NCBI RefSeq assembly: GCF_009017415.1
Contig: NC_092410.1
Span: 3,658,001-3,722,000, forward strand
DNA from: Aspergillus flavus
Lineage: Eukaryota; Ascomycota; Eurotiomycetes; Eurotiales; Aspergillaceae
Direction: 5' to 3'
DNA length: 64,000 nucleotides
Shown: positions 1 to 9,685 of the stretch, piece after piece
How positions within the stretch are numbered: position 1 is the first letter of the stretch
How the letters are laid out: each line of letters begins with the position of its first letter
The notes under the pieces: model-generated
What the model saw: only the letters and a program-made list of their open reading frames with translations
Told to the model about the DNA's origin: nothing
The model's database searches: none
Position numbers and translations under genes: made by a program

Positions 1-1
1 T

Positions 2-1876
2 TTTGGCATTCCTTTGCAGCCCAACGCCGGTAAAATTCTCCAGCTTATTATCTACTTTGGTCTAGCTATGTCGGTCTACCCGGCTCTCTTCGCCCTGTAT
101 CCGACCGTGGAGCGACTGAGGAATGTCAGAGCGCTGCACTTCAGCAATGGTGTCAGGGGCGCGTCCCTTTGGCTTGCATACGTCGGATTTGACTTCAGCA
201 TTGTCGTTATTTCCAGTGTTCTCGCCATCATCATCTTCAGAGCCGTATCTGATGTCTGGTATAATCCAGGATACCTTTTTGTTGTCTTCTTCTTATATGG
301 ACTGTGTTCCACTTTGCTGGCATACTTAGTCTCCCTGTTCTCAAGATCCCAACTTGCAGCCTTTGCATTCGCGACCGGCAGTCAGTGCGTCCTGTTCCTT
401 ATATATCTCATCGCCTACATGTGTATTCAGACCTACACGCCCACGGACAAAACGGAGTCTTATATCGACATCGCTCATTTCACGATCGGTCTAATCTCAC
501 CTTCAGGGAACCTCCTTCGTGCTTTGTTCGTGTCTTTAAATGTATTCTCCATACTATGTCGGGGAGGCGAAATTGCCTCTTACCCAGGAGAGGTTACCCT
601 CTACGGCGGGCCCATTCTTTACCTCGTTGTCCAGTCTTTCGCTCTTTTTGGGTTACTCCTATGGTTCGACGGGGGCTCCGTACTCTCCCTACTACGTGCC
701 AAATCCAAGCCCAACGATGAGGAAGAGAAATCAACATTAGATAAGGACCTTAATCCCGAGAATCCACAGTCCCCAAGTTCAGGCCCAGACAACGGCCTCC
801 GCGTCGTCCATCTCACAAAAACATTCCACAAATTCACCGCAGTCGAAGACATCACCTTCAGCGTCAACAAAGGCGAAGTATTCGCCCTTCTTGGCCCCAA
901 CGGCGCCGGCAAAACAACAACCATCTCCCTCATCCGAGGAGACACCCCACCATCCCGAAACGGAGGCGACATATTCGTCGACAATATCTCCGTCCTACTT
1001 CACCGTGCCTCCGCCCGATCCCACCTCGGCGTCTGTCCCCAGTTCGACGCAATGGACCAAATGACCGTCCTAGAACATCTCACCTTCTACGCCCGCATAC
1101 GTGGCGTCCCCGATGTCCCCCACAATGTCAATGAAGTCATGCGAGCCGTCGGTTTAACACCCTTCAAACACCGCATGGCGCTCACCCTATCCGGTGGAAA
1201 TAAACGCAAGCTGTCACTCGGTATCGCATTAATGGGTAACCCTACCGTTCTACTTCTCGATGAGCCATCGTCCGGTATGGACGCCGCGTCTAAACGAGTC
1301 ATGTGGAAGACCCTCGCTGCTGTTGCTTCTGGACGTTCGATCGTCCTCACCACTCATTCTATGGAGGAGGCCGATGCCCTCGCTCATCGGGCCGGTATCA
1401 TGGCGAAACGCATGCTGGCTCTTGGTACCACGAACTCCCTTCGCTCGGACTACGGGAATAGATACCATGTTCACTTGGTACATAGCCTGGCTCCACATAC
1501 GAGTGAAGAGGATATGCACCGGATCCGTACTTGGGTTAGTCGCAATTTCCTCGGTGCTGTTATTGAAGAGAAGACGTATCATGGTCAACTTCGTTTTACG
1601 GTGCCCGCTACTGGGTCGGATTCGATAGAGTACGATGGTTATGATGATATTACGCCGCGGTCTGAGACCGATTTGGATATCATTAAAGGAGGAAAGGATA
1701 TTGGTAATAATAGCATTGTTAAGCTCTTTTCGCATCTTGAGGAGAGTAAGGAGGAGCTTGGAGTTCAGTTTTATTCTGTTAGTCAGACGACGCTGGATCA
1801 GGTGTTTTTGACTATTGTTGGGCGGCATAATATTGCCGAGGAGGGTTCTGGTCAAATATCTGAGTCAAAGGAATAG
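2..1876 (+). CDS. ABC transporter, ABCA-type, C-terminal half (5' end outside window)
   Basis: Membrane ATP-driven transporter, probably moving lipids or hydrophobic compounds as ABCA proteins do. The reading frame is open to the left window edge, so the gene begins outside. What is visible is the last membrane domain (several hydrophobic helices, roughly residues 1-230 of the visible part), a short charged linker, and one complete nucleotide-binding domain: Walker A GPNGAGKTTT near visible residue 293, the variant signature LSGGNKRKLSLG near 392, and Walker B VLLLDEPSSGMD near 410, followed by the TTHSMEEAD switch region typical of the ABCA subfamily. The ATPase residues look intact. A possible intron acceptor (tttgcag) ends at base 19, so the first few visible codons may be intronic. 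Substrate cannot be told from sequence. The subfamily call is firm. Confidence 0.9.
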   Translation, partial: FGIPLQPNAGKILQLIIYFGLAMSVYPALFALYPTVERLRNVRALHFSNGVRGASLWLAYVGFDFSIVVISSVLAIIIFRAVSDVWYNPGYLFVVFFLYGLCSTLLAYLVSLFSRSQLAAFAFATGSQCVLFLIYLIAYMCIQTYTPTDKTESYIDIAHFTIGLISPSGNLLRALFVSLNVFSILCRGGEIASYPGEVTLYGGPILYLVVQSFALFGLLLWFDGGSVLSLLRAKSKPNDEEEKSTLDKDLNPENPQSPSSGPDNGLRVVHLTKTFHKFTAVEDITFSVNKGEVFALLGPNGAGKTTTISLIRGDTPPSRNGGDIFVDNISVLLHRASARSHLGVCPQFDAMDQMTVLEHLTFYARIRGVPDVPHNVNEVMRAVGLTPFKHRMALTLSGGNKRKLSLGIALMGNPTVLLLDEPSSGMDAASKRVMWKTLAAVASGRSIVLTTHSMEEADALAHRAGIMAKRMLALGTTNSLRSDYGNRYHVHLVHSLAPHTSEEDMHRIRTWVSRNFLGAVIEEKTYHGQLRFTVPATGSDSIEYDGYDDITPRSETDLDIIKGGKDIGNNSIVKLFSHLEESKEELGVQFYSVSQTTLDQVFLTIVGRHNIAEEGSGQISESKE

Positions 1877-2092
1877 GTCTGGGTCTTTCTCTCTCTTTTC
1901 TTTCTTGTTAGATTCAGTTGTTTTATCTTCGTTGTTTATGTACGGGTGTATATATTGCCTTTTTCTGGGATTGTGTGACATTATTCGATTCTTAAATAGT
2001 AGATATTTGTTCATTGTAACTTATCCTTACTTCTTTATATTCGCTACCGTATCACTGATATCATGGGGCATTTTTCATAGAAGATAATCATG

Positions 2093-4214
2093 CTAATAAA
2101 TATACCGGAAGCTGTAAGATAAAACCGTTAGCATAGATACCACAAACAATCAGCGATACGTAACAAGGAAAAACATACTTTAAATTCTCCCTATCCGTCA
2201 GATCCAGGAAAGCCGTCGCATCCAAATCTCTACCTTCTAATCCGCCTTCCATCTGAGACTGTATCTTGTCCCTCTTTTTATTCTCCCAGCGCAGCAGAAG
2301 ACCCAGGATAGAGATAAGAACAGCTTCAATCAAATGCGAAACGATCATGGACCAGATGCCGAGCGAGTAGGTTGGTCTATTTGAGTGACCAGGTTAGCGT
2401 CGGACTTAAAGGCTACAGGATGGGGCTCACTCACTTCTGGCTCTCTTTGTAGAAGAATGGACCGGCAATGTTTCCGGTACAGTAGCCCAGAAAGAGGACT
2501 GCGTTTGTGACTACTTTCTTTGTGTGGCCTTGGATTATCTTAGTAACTTGAGTGAATCGGTGTAGGGTTTCTAGTGTGCCGTACCGGCTGTATTTGCAAC
2601 TTGCATACTCAGGACCAGGACAAAGGCTGCGTTGTATGGGCCTGTTAAGTAATAGCAGATTAATCGACCGACTTGTTGATCTGTCGGGACGAAGCGCAGG
2701 CCAAATGCCCCTGCTATATTGGGTATGAGGAATATTAGGATGAAGACGCAGCGTCTGTTCTCGAAGCGGTCGTTGAGGTATACACAAGCTAAAATGGAGA
2801 GTGCGATCAGGGCTCCGTAGGGTACCTGGAGGGAAAGTTGAGCTTTTGTTATAGTTTGGTGTTACCAGTGTGGCTGCTTACCTGCATCAGGGTAGTTACG
2901 AGGGTAGAGAATCCGAAGCCTTTGATGATTATGGTTCCAAAATTGGAGATACCGCCGTTCGGAACATTGCCTGGAGTTTCGTTGTATAAGTTATGGTAAT
3001 CAGATAATCAAGGAAGAGGGTTCAATACAAACTACACCGAGGATGAAGAAGAAATACATCTTGTAGTCTAGGAACGCTTCGAGAATCTGGTAGGGTTTGA
3101 GATGCTTGTTTTCAACACCTGTCTGATTATCTCGTAATCTCTCCACCGTGATTCGGCGTTCCCTTTGGGTGAGGCCTGGTGCTGAGACCGGTGAGTCAGG
3201 GAGGAAGATGAACATGACGATTCCCCAGGCTGAGCAAAGTGCGCCGCTGGACGATATTTTCATCTTAGAGGATATTCCAATGGTAGTGAAGCGGGAGGTT
3301 TGCTTACATCACAATGAATTCGTACTTCCACGATGGAAGTGCACCTCTGATATGACCTATTCCATAACCTAACAGACCGCCGAGGGCAATTCCGAGCCCA
3401 TTGGCCGTATACCACAAACCAATACGCACAGGCTGTTCGCGTCGCGTATACCACATACTAGTAATGAGCATAAACGCGGGGTCTGCACAAGCTTCTGCGG
3501 CTCCCCCAAGAGCCCGAAGCACAGCAAGAGTAGCGAAGTTGTGACATGCGGCTTGTATCATCAGGAAAACACCCCTTTGAGCTGTTAGATGGCCGACTTA
3601 GTATCTGGTAGCAAAGAATAAGAAACATACCACATGAATATATTCGCTCCAAGGTATTTTCCTAAGACAGGCGAGTTAGATAACGTTGTATATGACTTCA
3701 CTATTTGATCTCATACCGATGGGCAGCCTTTGCATCAGGAAGTTTGTCGGAAACGCCCAGGCGAGGAATCCAAAGTAAAAGATACTACTGAGCCAACTAT
3801 ATTGTGTACCGTGAAGGTTAAGGTCTTCATTGATCCCGAAGATTGCCGCATAACTCAGCGTAGTCTACAAATGCATACATTTATGCGTTAGCCGGCCCAA
3901 TTCAATAGTTATCTGGTGCACACATGGAACAGATCCTTAACTACCTTATCAATATAGAAGAAGGCGTAGCAAACAGCTAGATACGGTAAAATCATGAAGT
4001 CAATCTTCCAGAGCAATTTTCTTGCCTCGACTGGATCAATGGGCTCCTGAAGTTCCTGATCGTTAAACAGTGCCATTGCTGTGTCGCCATCTTTGGGTTT
4101 TGGTCCTTTCAAGCCCGCCTCGAAATGTGTGCTCTCGCTGTGGATAAATGTCGGTGCTTCTGACGGATCAATCTTGGAGCCTGGAGAAGGCTCCAGATTA
4201 GGGTTGCCGCTCAT
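2093..4214 (-). CDS. MFS transporter, allantoate permease (Dal5/TNA1-like) family
   Basis: Proton-coupled anion/cation symporter of the Dal5 family, which imports small carboxylates, vitamins or ureides across the plasma membrane; the substrate is not predictable here. I read ten exons on the complement: 4214-3945, 3864-3717, 3661-3631, 3574-3308, 3246-3029, 2970-2882, 2825-2585, 2528-2435, 2376-2179 and 2111-2093, giving 524 aa. The start at 4214 is the only in-frame ATG before the KIDFMILPYL helix (the frame above it opens with TTG). Family marks are the KLLWKIDFMILPYLAVCYA first helix, WYTRREQPVRIGLWY in the middle and the C-terminal DLTDRENLNFRYIY. The ending is recovered only by splicing in a 19-nt last exon; reading through instead gives an atypical tail. 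Exon 3 is also tiny (31 nt). About 12 membrane segments are expected. Confidence 0.85.
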
Positions 4215-5155
4215 ATTGGTGGCGGTTCCTTTCTTCTTCGCGCGTGAGCCAGGCAGAGCTGTCAACTTCCAGTTCGATGCAAATACAGACGCGAGGGAAA
4301 CACTGTGTCAGAAAGGTGAGGGGTCATCGTTGTCTTTATGGAAGACCCAAACCTGACTAAACCAGATGTCAGGCCATCAAGCATGATCACCGACGACGAA
4401 GCTTATTCTATCATCGAATCCAATTGCATCCGCAACGAAACGAACTCCAGCTTCGTCGTTATGGACTGGCTGGGGTAGGGTCTCTATCCCCACGCAGACC
4501 CACCGCGGCAGATGGAGAGCTCCGTCTGGGGTTTGACAATTTGCGGGGAACTGACCGTTGATCAATCGCGCTTTGAGATAAGCCCGAGGTAACAATAGAA
4601 ACGTGGGGGTTGCCCGTATTCAAGACCGCTCGGAATAAAGCCGGACTAATGCATACGAGACAAGGCTGTTCTGTTACGACACGATTGGGTAATGCGACAA
4701 GTGTTCGGACAAAGGCCGAAAATAATGGGCAAGAGTTTCACAAGGAATAATAGGTGGAAAATCCATGACGGCGGTGCCGATCCTGCCTGATGAAGAAGTT
4801 GGAGAAGAAGTTGGAAAGGTTGGGGTAATAAAGTATAAGTCCAACATCTGTGGACAGCGAGAGGGTGGATACGCCATATTAATCTTGAGTAGCAACCGAC
4901 GAAGGGTGTCCTTCTTCTGATAACCTATCCTTAACTACATTAGTTGGCATTCTATCTGTCATGAGGAACACGTACAGCATTCGGCTGACTACCGGCCCAA
5001 TCAGAGCCTAAGTAAAGATGGCAGGAAATAACATGCCAACCATAGACTGGACATCACAAGGTGTATAGGATATGTCCTGTAGAATAAGGAGAACAATCTC
5101 GGTTCAAGCATCTATATCGCCTTAGGCTTCCAACATTGTTGCACAGAGTATCTAT
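4215..5155. other. Intergenic, MFS promoter side and HET-gene 3' side
   Basis: No supportable gene. It should hold the promoter of the MFS gene and the terminator of the HET gene. On the complement at 4595-4377 there is an open stretch whose conceptual product reads somewhat protein-like near its end (VRFVADAIGFDDRISFV), but it has no ATG and no recognised family; it could be a decayed fragment. Confidence 0.5.
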
Positions 5156-6795
5156 CTATTTTCGCCAATTAGATTCTGGAGTGCCCTCTATGCTTCGTAA
5201 TAGCATGGCTGCCACATCATATACTCTTTTGGCTTGATCCGATTCGGTTTTCAGAACCCCGGGTACCAAGTCATTGATACTTGGTGTTGTAACTGCTTCA
5301 CCTTGGTTCAGATGGTCCGAGGATCGGTCCCAGTTCCATACGAGCAAAAGCTCCCGGAGACTGTCGCACCTAAGTCCCCGTCCCATTTCGTCCAGGGGGT
5401 CTGGATTATCTGATGTTAAAGATTCGTCTGGTTGAAAGGTTTCGCCATTTGCGATATATAAAGGAGTTACGCCTATTATAATGATATCATAATAATCGTC
5501 GAATGGCCTGACGATGCTTGGTTTTGACGCCCCTTGTAAGAGACAGACAACATCTCCAGGCTTTACGGGTTGTGCTGAGACCCGTACGGTCCATGTAACG
5601 GTGCCTGGTTTGATGCTGTGATTGCAGCGACTTCTCGGGTTCTTGGTGTATTGAAGCGATTGCATCGAGTTGTTCAAGTCAATGTGCACATGCTGTCTGT
5701 CAAATCGAGACTTATCTCCGTACGCCGCAGAAACCCTCCCTAGGCTATAACCCATGCCCTTGATCAACGCTAACTCCTTATCAGGCCAAGTTTCGATCGA
5801 CACGCTTTGCGACAGAACGTGCCTAATTATTCGCCGGAAGAGGACCTCCCAAGGGATCTCATAGTGAGGCAACAAGCCCACTGCCTCTAGGTCATCGCAG
5901 CACATACCAAGAAGAGCAAACACTTTATCATGGCGTATGGTGGCCTTGTGGGAATGATACATATCGAGCAACTCGCCCAGAGGGCGTCCTCTCTTGTACA
6001 TTCCTCCGTAACCCGGGCGGAATATTGCTCTTCCTAATAGATAAGTGACTGGGCGTACGGAATTGATCAAGCTCTGCAGCCTTGGACATCTATCATCTAA
6101 GGCCTCTATGCCGCGCACACCTGAGGAAAATGCGTAGCCATTCATCTCCATAGGGCCACATTTGACCAGGACCGACCGAGCAACTCCAACCTCTTGAAGA
6201 ACCTGTAATCTTGTTAATCAGGTTCCCCAACATATAACCCTCGCTCAGTGCTTTCCCTTACCCATACCCGTCGGAACCAAGGACGTTCTAAGAGTGCTAT
6301 AAGTGCTGTATCGTTGAAGTCTACCAGCAGACTCTCGCCTTCCGCAGCAACTTGTAACCTCGCCAGCGTCAGAGTGCTATCATTCTCCTCTTCTCCAAGC
6401 CAAACGATAACATTTTCAGCTTTTCCATAGATATTAGCCATCAATTGAATCTGCTGCTCTTTCTCTACATTGCTTTTTTGGTCAATACATATAGCATCGA
6501 CCCACAGCAGTCTCGAAAACCGTTGATATCGAAGGCGCGACAGCGCGGCATGCAAGTTGGACGTGACTTCCAAGGCGTAGCTGTTGACATATATCGAGGA
6601 GGGATTCTCTGTGGAACCCCAAACATACGATAGGGCTTCGTAGGCTTGCCCCTTGCGTTCTTTGAGAGGGTGCTCAATGAGCTCACATTTAATTGGAGCA
6701 GTCCGGTCTTTGTGCGGTAATAGGCGAAGCATGCGAATGGTGTTCTGTCCCGGCGGCAGTGGTGTATAATTATAGGGAGGCATGTTGTCAAACAT
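5156..6795 (-). CDS. Heterokaryon incompatibility (HET) domain protein
   Basis: HET-domain proteins act in non-self recognition between fungal strains or in innate-immunity-like cell-death signalling; most members have no assigned partner. Two exons on the complement, 6795-6262 and 6202-5156, give 526 aa. The HET domain covers roughly residues 50-190: AYEALSYVWGS, then LLWVDAICIDQ and VIVWLGEEE, with the intron falling exactly in the conserved RPWFRRVWVLQEV block, which is whole only when spliced. The C-terminal half is the variable region usual in these proteins, with no recognised effector, NACHT or WD repeat domain. It stands alone, with no neighbouring partner gene such as a SesB-type or NLR gene. 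Family call firm; incompatibility function is inference. Confidence 0.88.
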
Positions 6796-7103
6796 TTTCC
6801 CCTAAAGAACATCAGTTACAACCCAAAAAGACGTTTGTGGGGTAGCAGAATTTAGTTGGCATCTCAAGGAAGGCTGATGTTAACGAGAGAATCAACAGAC
6901 CCCGCCAAAATCGAGTCCCGTGCACCAGCATAATACCCATCAATGTCGATAATTTTATTATAATTCCTAGTTTCTTCCAAGAACATACCCTATATTGATC
7001 TCTATCCAAGGTTACAAGAAATAATAAATCAGTAAACGTCAATGGCCATATACAAGTAATAATACAGTCGCCAAATGCAAAACTCCAAATGAGCAGCGGC
7101 CGT
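6796..7103. other. Intergenic between HET gene promoter and bL19m 3' end
   Basis: About 300 bases, AT-rich, with no gene seen. It should contain the HET-gene promoter (read leftwards) and the 3' UTR of the mitoribosomal gene. Confidence 0.5.
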
Positions 7104-7959
7104 TTAACGACGCCGTTTCTGTCCACGACCGCGTCCTCCCTGTCCTCTCTGGCCAGAAAGAGCAGACTTCTGTCGGAGGTAGTTCGAGACGATGTTCTCA
7201 ACGCTGCGCATATCGTGTCTGGGTTGTCTATAGGGGGTGAAACAAAGTATGTTAGCAAAAGTCAAGCACAGATAGAACACACCAAGCTCCCAACAATAAG
7301 CCATATACACACCTCATGTAGTACAACCTGGCTCTTCTCTTCCTCTTCTCTGTCCTCTGTACGATTTCCACGCTTTCAACGTTGGGACTGAAAACCTTCA
7401 CCCACATCTCAACACCGACTCTAGTGAGCTCATTACGAAGCAGGAACGTAGTGTCAATGCCGCGCAGACGAATGCTAAGACAAACGCCGGAGAATGGGTC
7501 ACCGTTCTTAAAGGTCACGCGCAAAATATCGCCGACCTTCACGCTACGTGGGTTTCTTCTGTAGTCGAAAAGTGCTTTGCGTTCACCAGTGGGATCAAGG
7601 GCTGTCAATTGAGATTCTGTCACTGCTGCCACGGGGTCTTTGCAAACCGTGCGGCTTGAAGGCGGAGCCGGGTAGACTTTGAGCTTCTTGCGGCCTGTTC
7701 AGGGATGTATTAGCCATCTTACAGCAGCCACGGGGGTGGAGCAGAAGGCGCAAGATATACCATTGGTAGGCTGCTGGCGAGGAGGTATTTGAGAAAGGAA
7801 CGACTTGGGCAATTTGCTCGGAAGAGGTACGGGCTCTTGTTTCGGAGTGTACACAGTCGTGAGAGATCGGCGAGCGATTTGGGACGACACCAATGACTGG
7901 GGCTTCGCGATAGACCTTAAGCAGCCCAGCTGCCGCAGGATTGGTGAAAAGGTCGCCAT
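7104..7959 (-). CDS. IMG1: Mitochondrial large-subunit ribosomal protein bL19m
   Basis: Structural protein of the mitochondrial 54S ribosomal subunit, related to bacterial L19. Three exons on the complement, 7959-7761, 7694-7313 and 7227-7104, give 234 aa. The N-terminus (about residues 1-45, with LRQLGCLRSIAKPQ and QIARRSLTT) is Arg/Ser-rich without acidic residues, as expected for a mitochondrial presequence. The L19 core is clear: VKVGDILRVTFKNGDP, FSGVCLSIRLRGIDTTFLLRN and VEMWVKVFSPNVESVEIV. The C-terminus is unusual, an Arg/Gly-rich tail (GQRGQGGRGRGQKRRR). It is transcribed divergently from the mitochondrial gene at 8262, 302 bases away. Family call is firm; the yeast name is given by homology. 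Confidence 0.9.
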
Positions 7960-8261
7960 GGCTGCAAGAATCGTGGTGCGCGGAGCAGCTGGCAAAGAGA
8001 AAGATGCGAGAAACAGACGGACCTCCGAGCGTGAAGTTTGCGGACCGGCAGAATTTCCGCCAAGCCTCAAATTACCTGTTTGGGTCAACGTCCAGAACTC
8101 GACTCCAGGAACTTTTCTGCCGCCGCGGACCAGCTTGCGCTTCACGTTGTGTTGATCTAATCTTTAAGTTTGTACAAGCGGGTTTTGCTTTTCTCTAGGA
8201 GGGTTCTCTAGGAAAATCCATTACGTTCAAATACTCCCGAGCCCTGTATACATTCAATAAA
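7960..8261. promoter_or_regulatory. Shared divergent promoter region, two mitochondrial-protein genes
   Basis: 302 bases separate the start codons of bL19m (complement) and the uncharacterised mitochondrial protein (+). Both proteins carry presequence-like N-termini, so joint control is plausible. I did not identify a specific factor site. Confidence 0.5.
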
Positions 8262-9409
8262 ATGGCGCAAAACGCCATTGGAAGGCTCTTCCGCGGCCAA
8301 AGTTCCAGCACCCTCCGTCAATCCATTGGCACTCTCACACAGACGCGTTGCTATTCCTCGAAAAATGGTGCGATAGCTCGCTGGTCATCCTTCGTTGCCG
8401 TCAAACTAACTTCTATATTGCAGCCATCCCGACCTTTTCCCCGACTTCCTCCGCCGAGCTGGACCAGGCCCTCAACCGTTTCCGCGAAGAACTCTTCATA
8501 CCGTTCGGACTAGGCACGCAGCAAAGGAGGTTAATGTTTCGTCAGAAGTATGCCGACCGTCTGGAGGAGGAGCCCGTCAGCGTATCCGTTGGCGAGGATG
8601 AAGAGCCATTCCTGCTCCGCCCTATGGACCCGCAATCAAGGCCAACGAAGAAGGAAATCGTGGATGTTGTCACACTCATGCAGACGACAAAGGATTGGCA
8701 GAACTTGATCCCTTTCTTGTCCGGATTACGGATGTCACATCGTGTCATTAAGACCGACCGTTGGGAGTGGTTGGTGCGCCGGGCTGGCCAGGCTGATGCT
8801 CTTGGTATTATTCTCGAAGCCGCGAAGCAGAGCGAGCGGACTGGTCTTCGTCTCAACAATGTGAATATTGTACAACGCATTTTCTTCGAACTCCACCGCA
8901 AGGCCCAAAGAGGGGAGTTCAAGGATCCCGAGGTGTCGAAGGCTTTCACATTGGCGAAGCAATTTGTCTCCCTGATGGAAGCCCCCGAACACATCGAACA
9001 TAACCTCCAGCTGGACCCTAAGAGGAAGCCATTTGTCATTGGTACCCTGCTTGAGCTCAGCGCTGCTCGTGCCATTAACGAGCTTGGTGGCAACGATGAA
9101 GGTGACCTGGTCCGTTCCTATGCTCAACGTCTCCTGGGCAGCTGGTCTTTTGGTAACTTCAGTCGTGACACTAAGAATTGGCACGAAGTTGACCACGTGC
9201 TGCAAGAGATCGTGCCCATCTACAACGGTATGAAGCTTGCCCTCAAAGTCAACGGCATTTCAAATGATAAGTCTGTCGCTCCGGGCTTGAAGACACGCGT
9301 GAATGAGCTGGGAACTTTGATTGCGAACCAGAAGAAGGCTGCACCCGAGAAAGCTGTGCAACGGCCAACGTCGGGTCTTGAGCAGAGTCACCTTTTGCAT
9401 CAGGCTTAA
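8262..9409 (+). CDS. Uncharacterised fungal mitochondrial helical protein
   Basis: I do not recognise a named family. Two exons, 8262-8367 and 8424-9409, give 363 aa; the splice (G|gtgcga ... ctaac ... ttgcag|CC) joins SSKN to AIPTFSP in frame. Residues 1-35 have Arg, Ser and Thr but no acidic residues and end in RCYSSK, a good mitochondrial presequence. The rest is soluble and mostly helical, with VTLMQTTKDWQNLIPFLSGLR, a WEWLVRRAGQADALGIILEAA segment and evenly spaced helical hairpins that recall TPR/PPR-type solenoids, without a clear repeat consensus. The head-to-head partner is a mitoribosomal protein, so a role in mitochondrial translation or ribosome assembly is a reasonable guess and no more than that. 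Confidence 0.75.
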
Positions 9410-9685
9410 AGCCTAGTTTCTTTCTACACATTGTCTATGAACTGTATATTACCACTTAGAATCATTTGGAGCTGTATGTTATCTCAATTTGAAAATGAGC
9501 TATTTTCTCCTTCGGCAAAATATACCGCTGCGCCTGACATGTTTGGGGTACTTCAGCATCGAAATGGATAGAGGCAATTTAATTCTCCATACAAAAAGTG
9601 CAACCGAAATCAGCCGGTAACGTAAGTCATGCAGCCGCGAGGTCAACGCTAAAAACGATCAGATGTTGTTGCGCGAATTCGCGAT

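Noticed and set aside
1250..1855. 201-aa frame antisense to the ABC transporter
   Set aside because: Shadow of the nucleotide-binding domain coding region.
2093..6795. Secondary-metabolite cluster suggested by ABC and MFS transporters next to each other
   Set aside because: No backbone synthase, tailoring enzymes or pathway regulator nearby; the MFS gene is of the nutrient-uptake Dal5 type.
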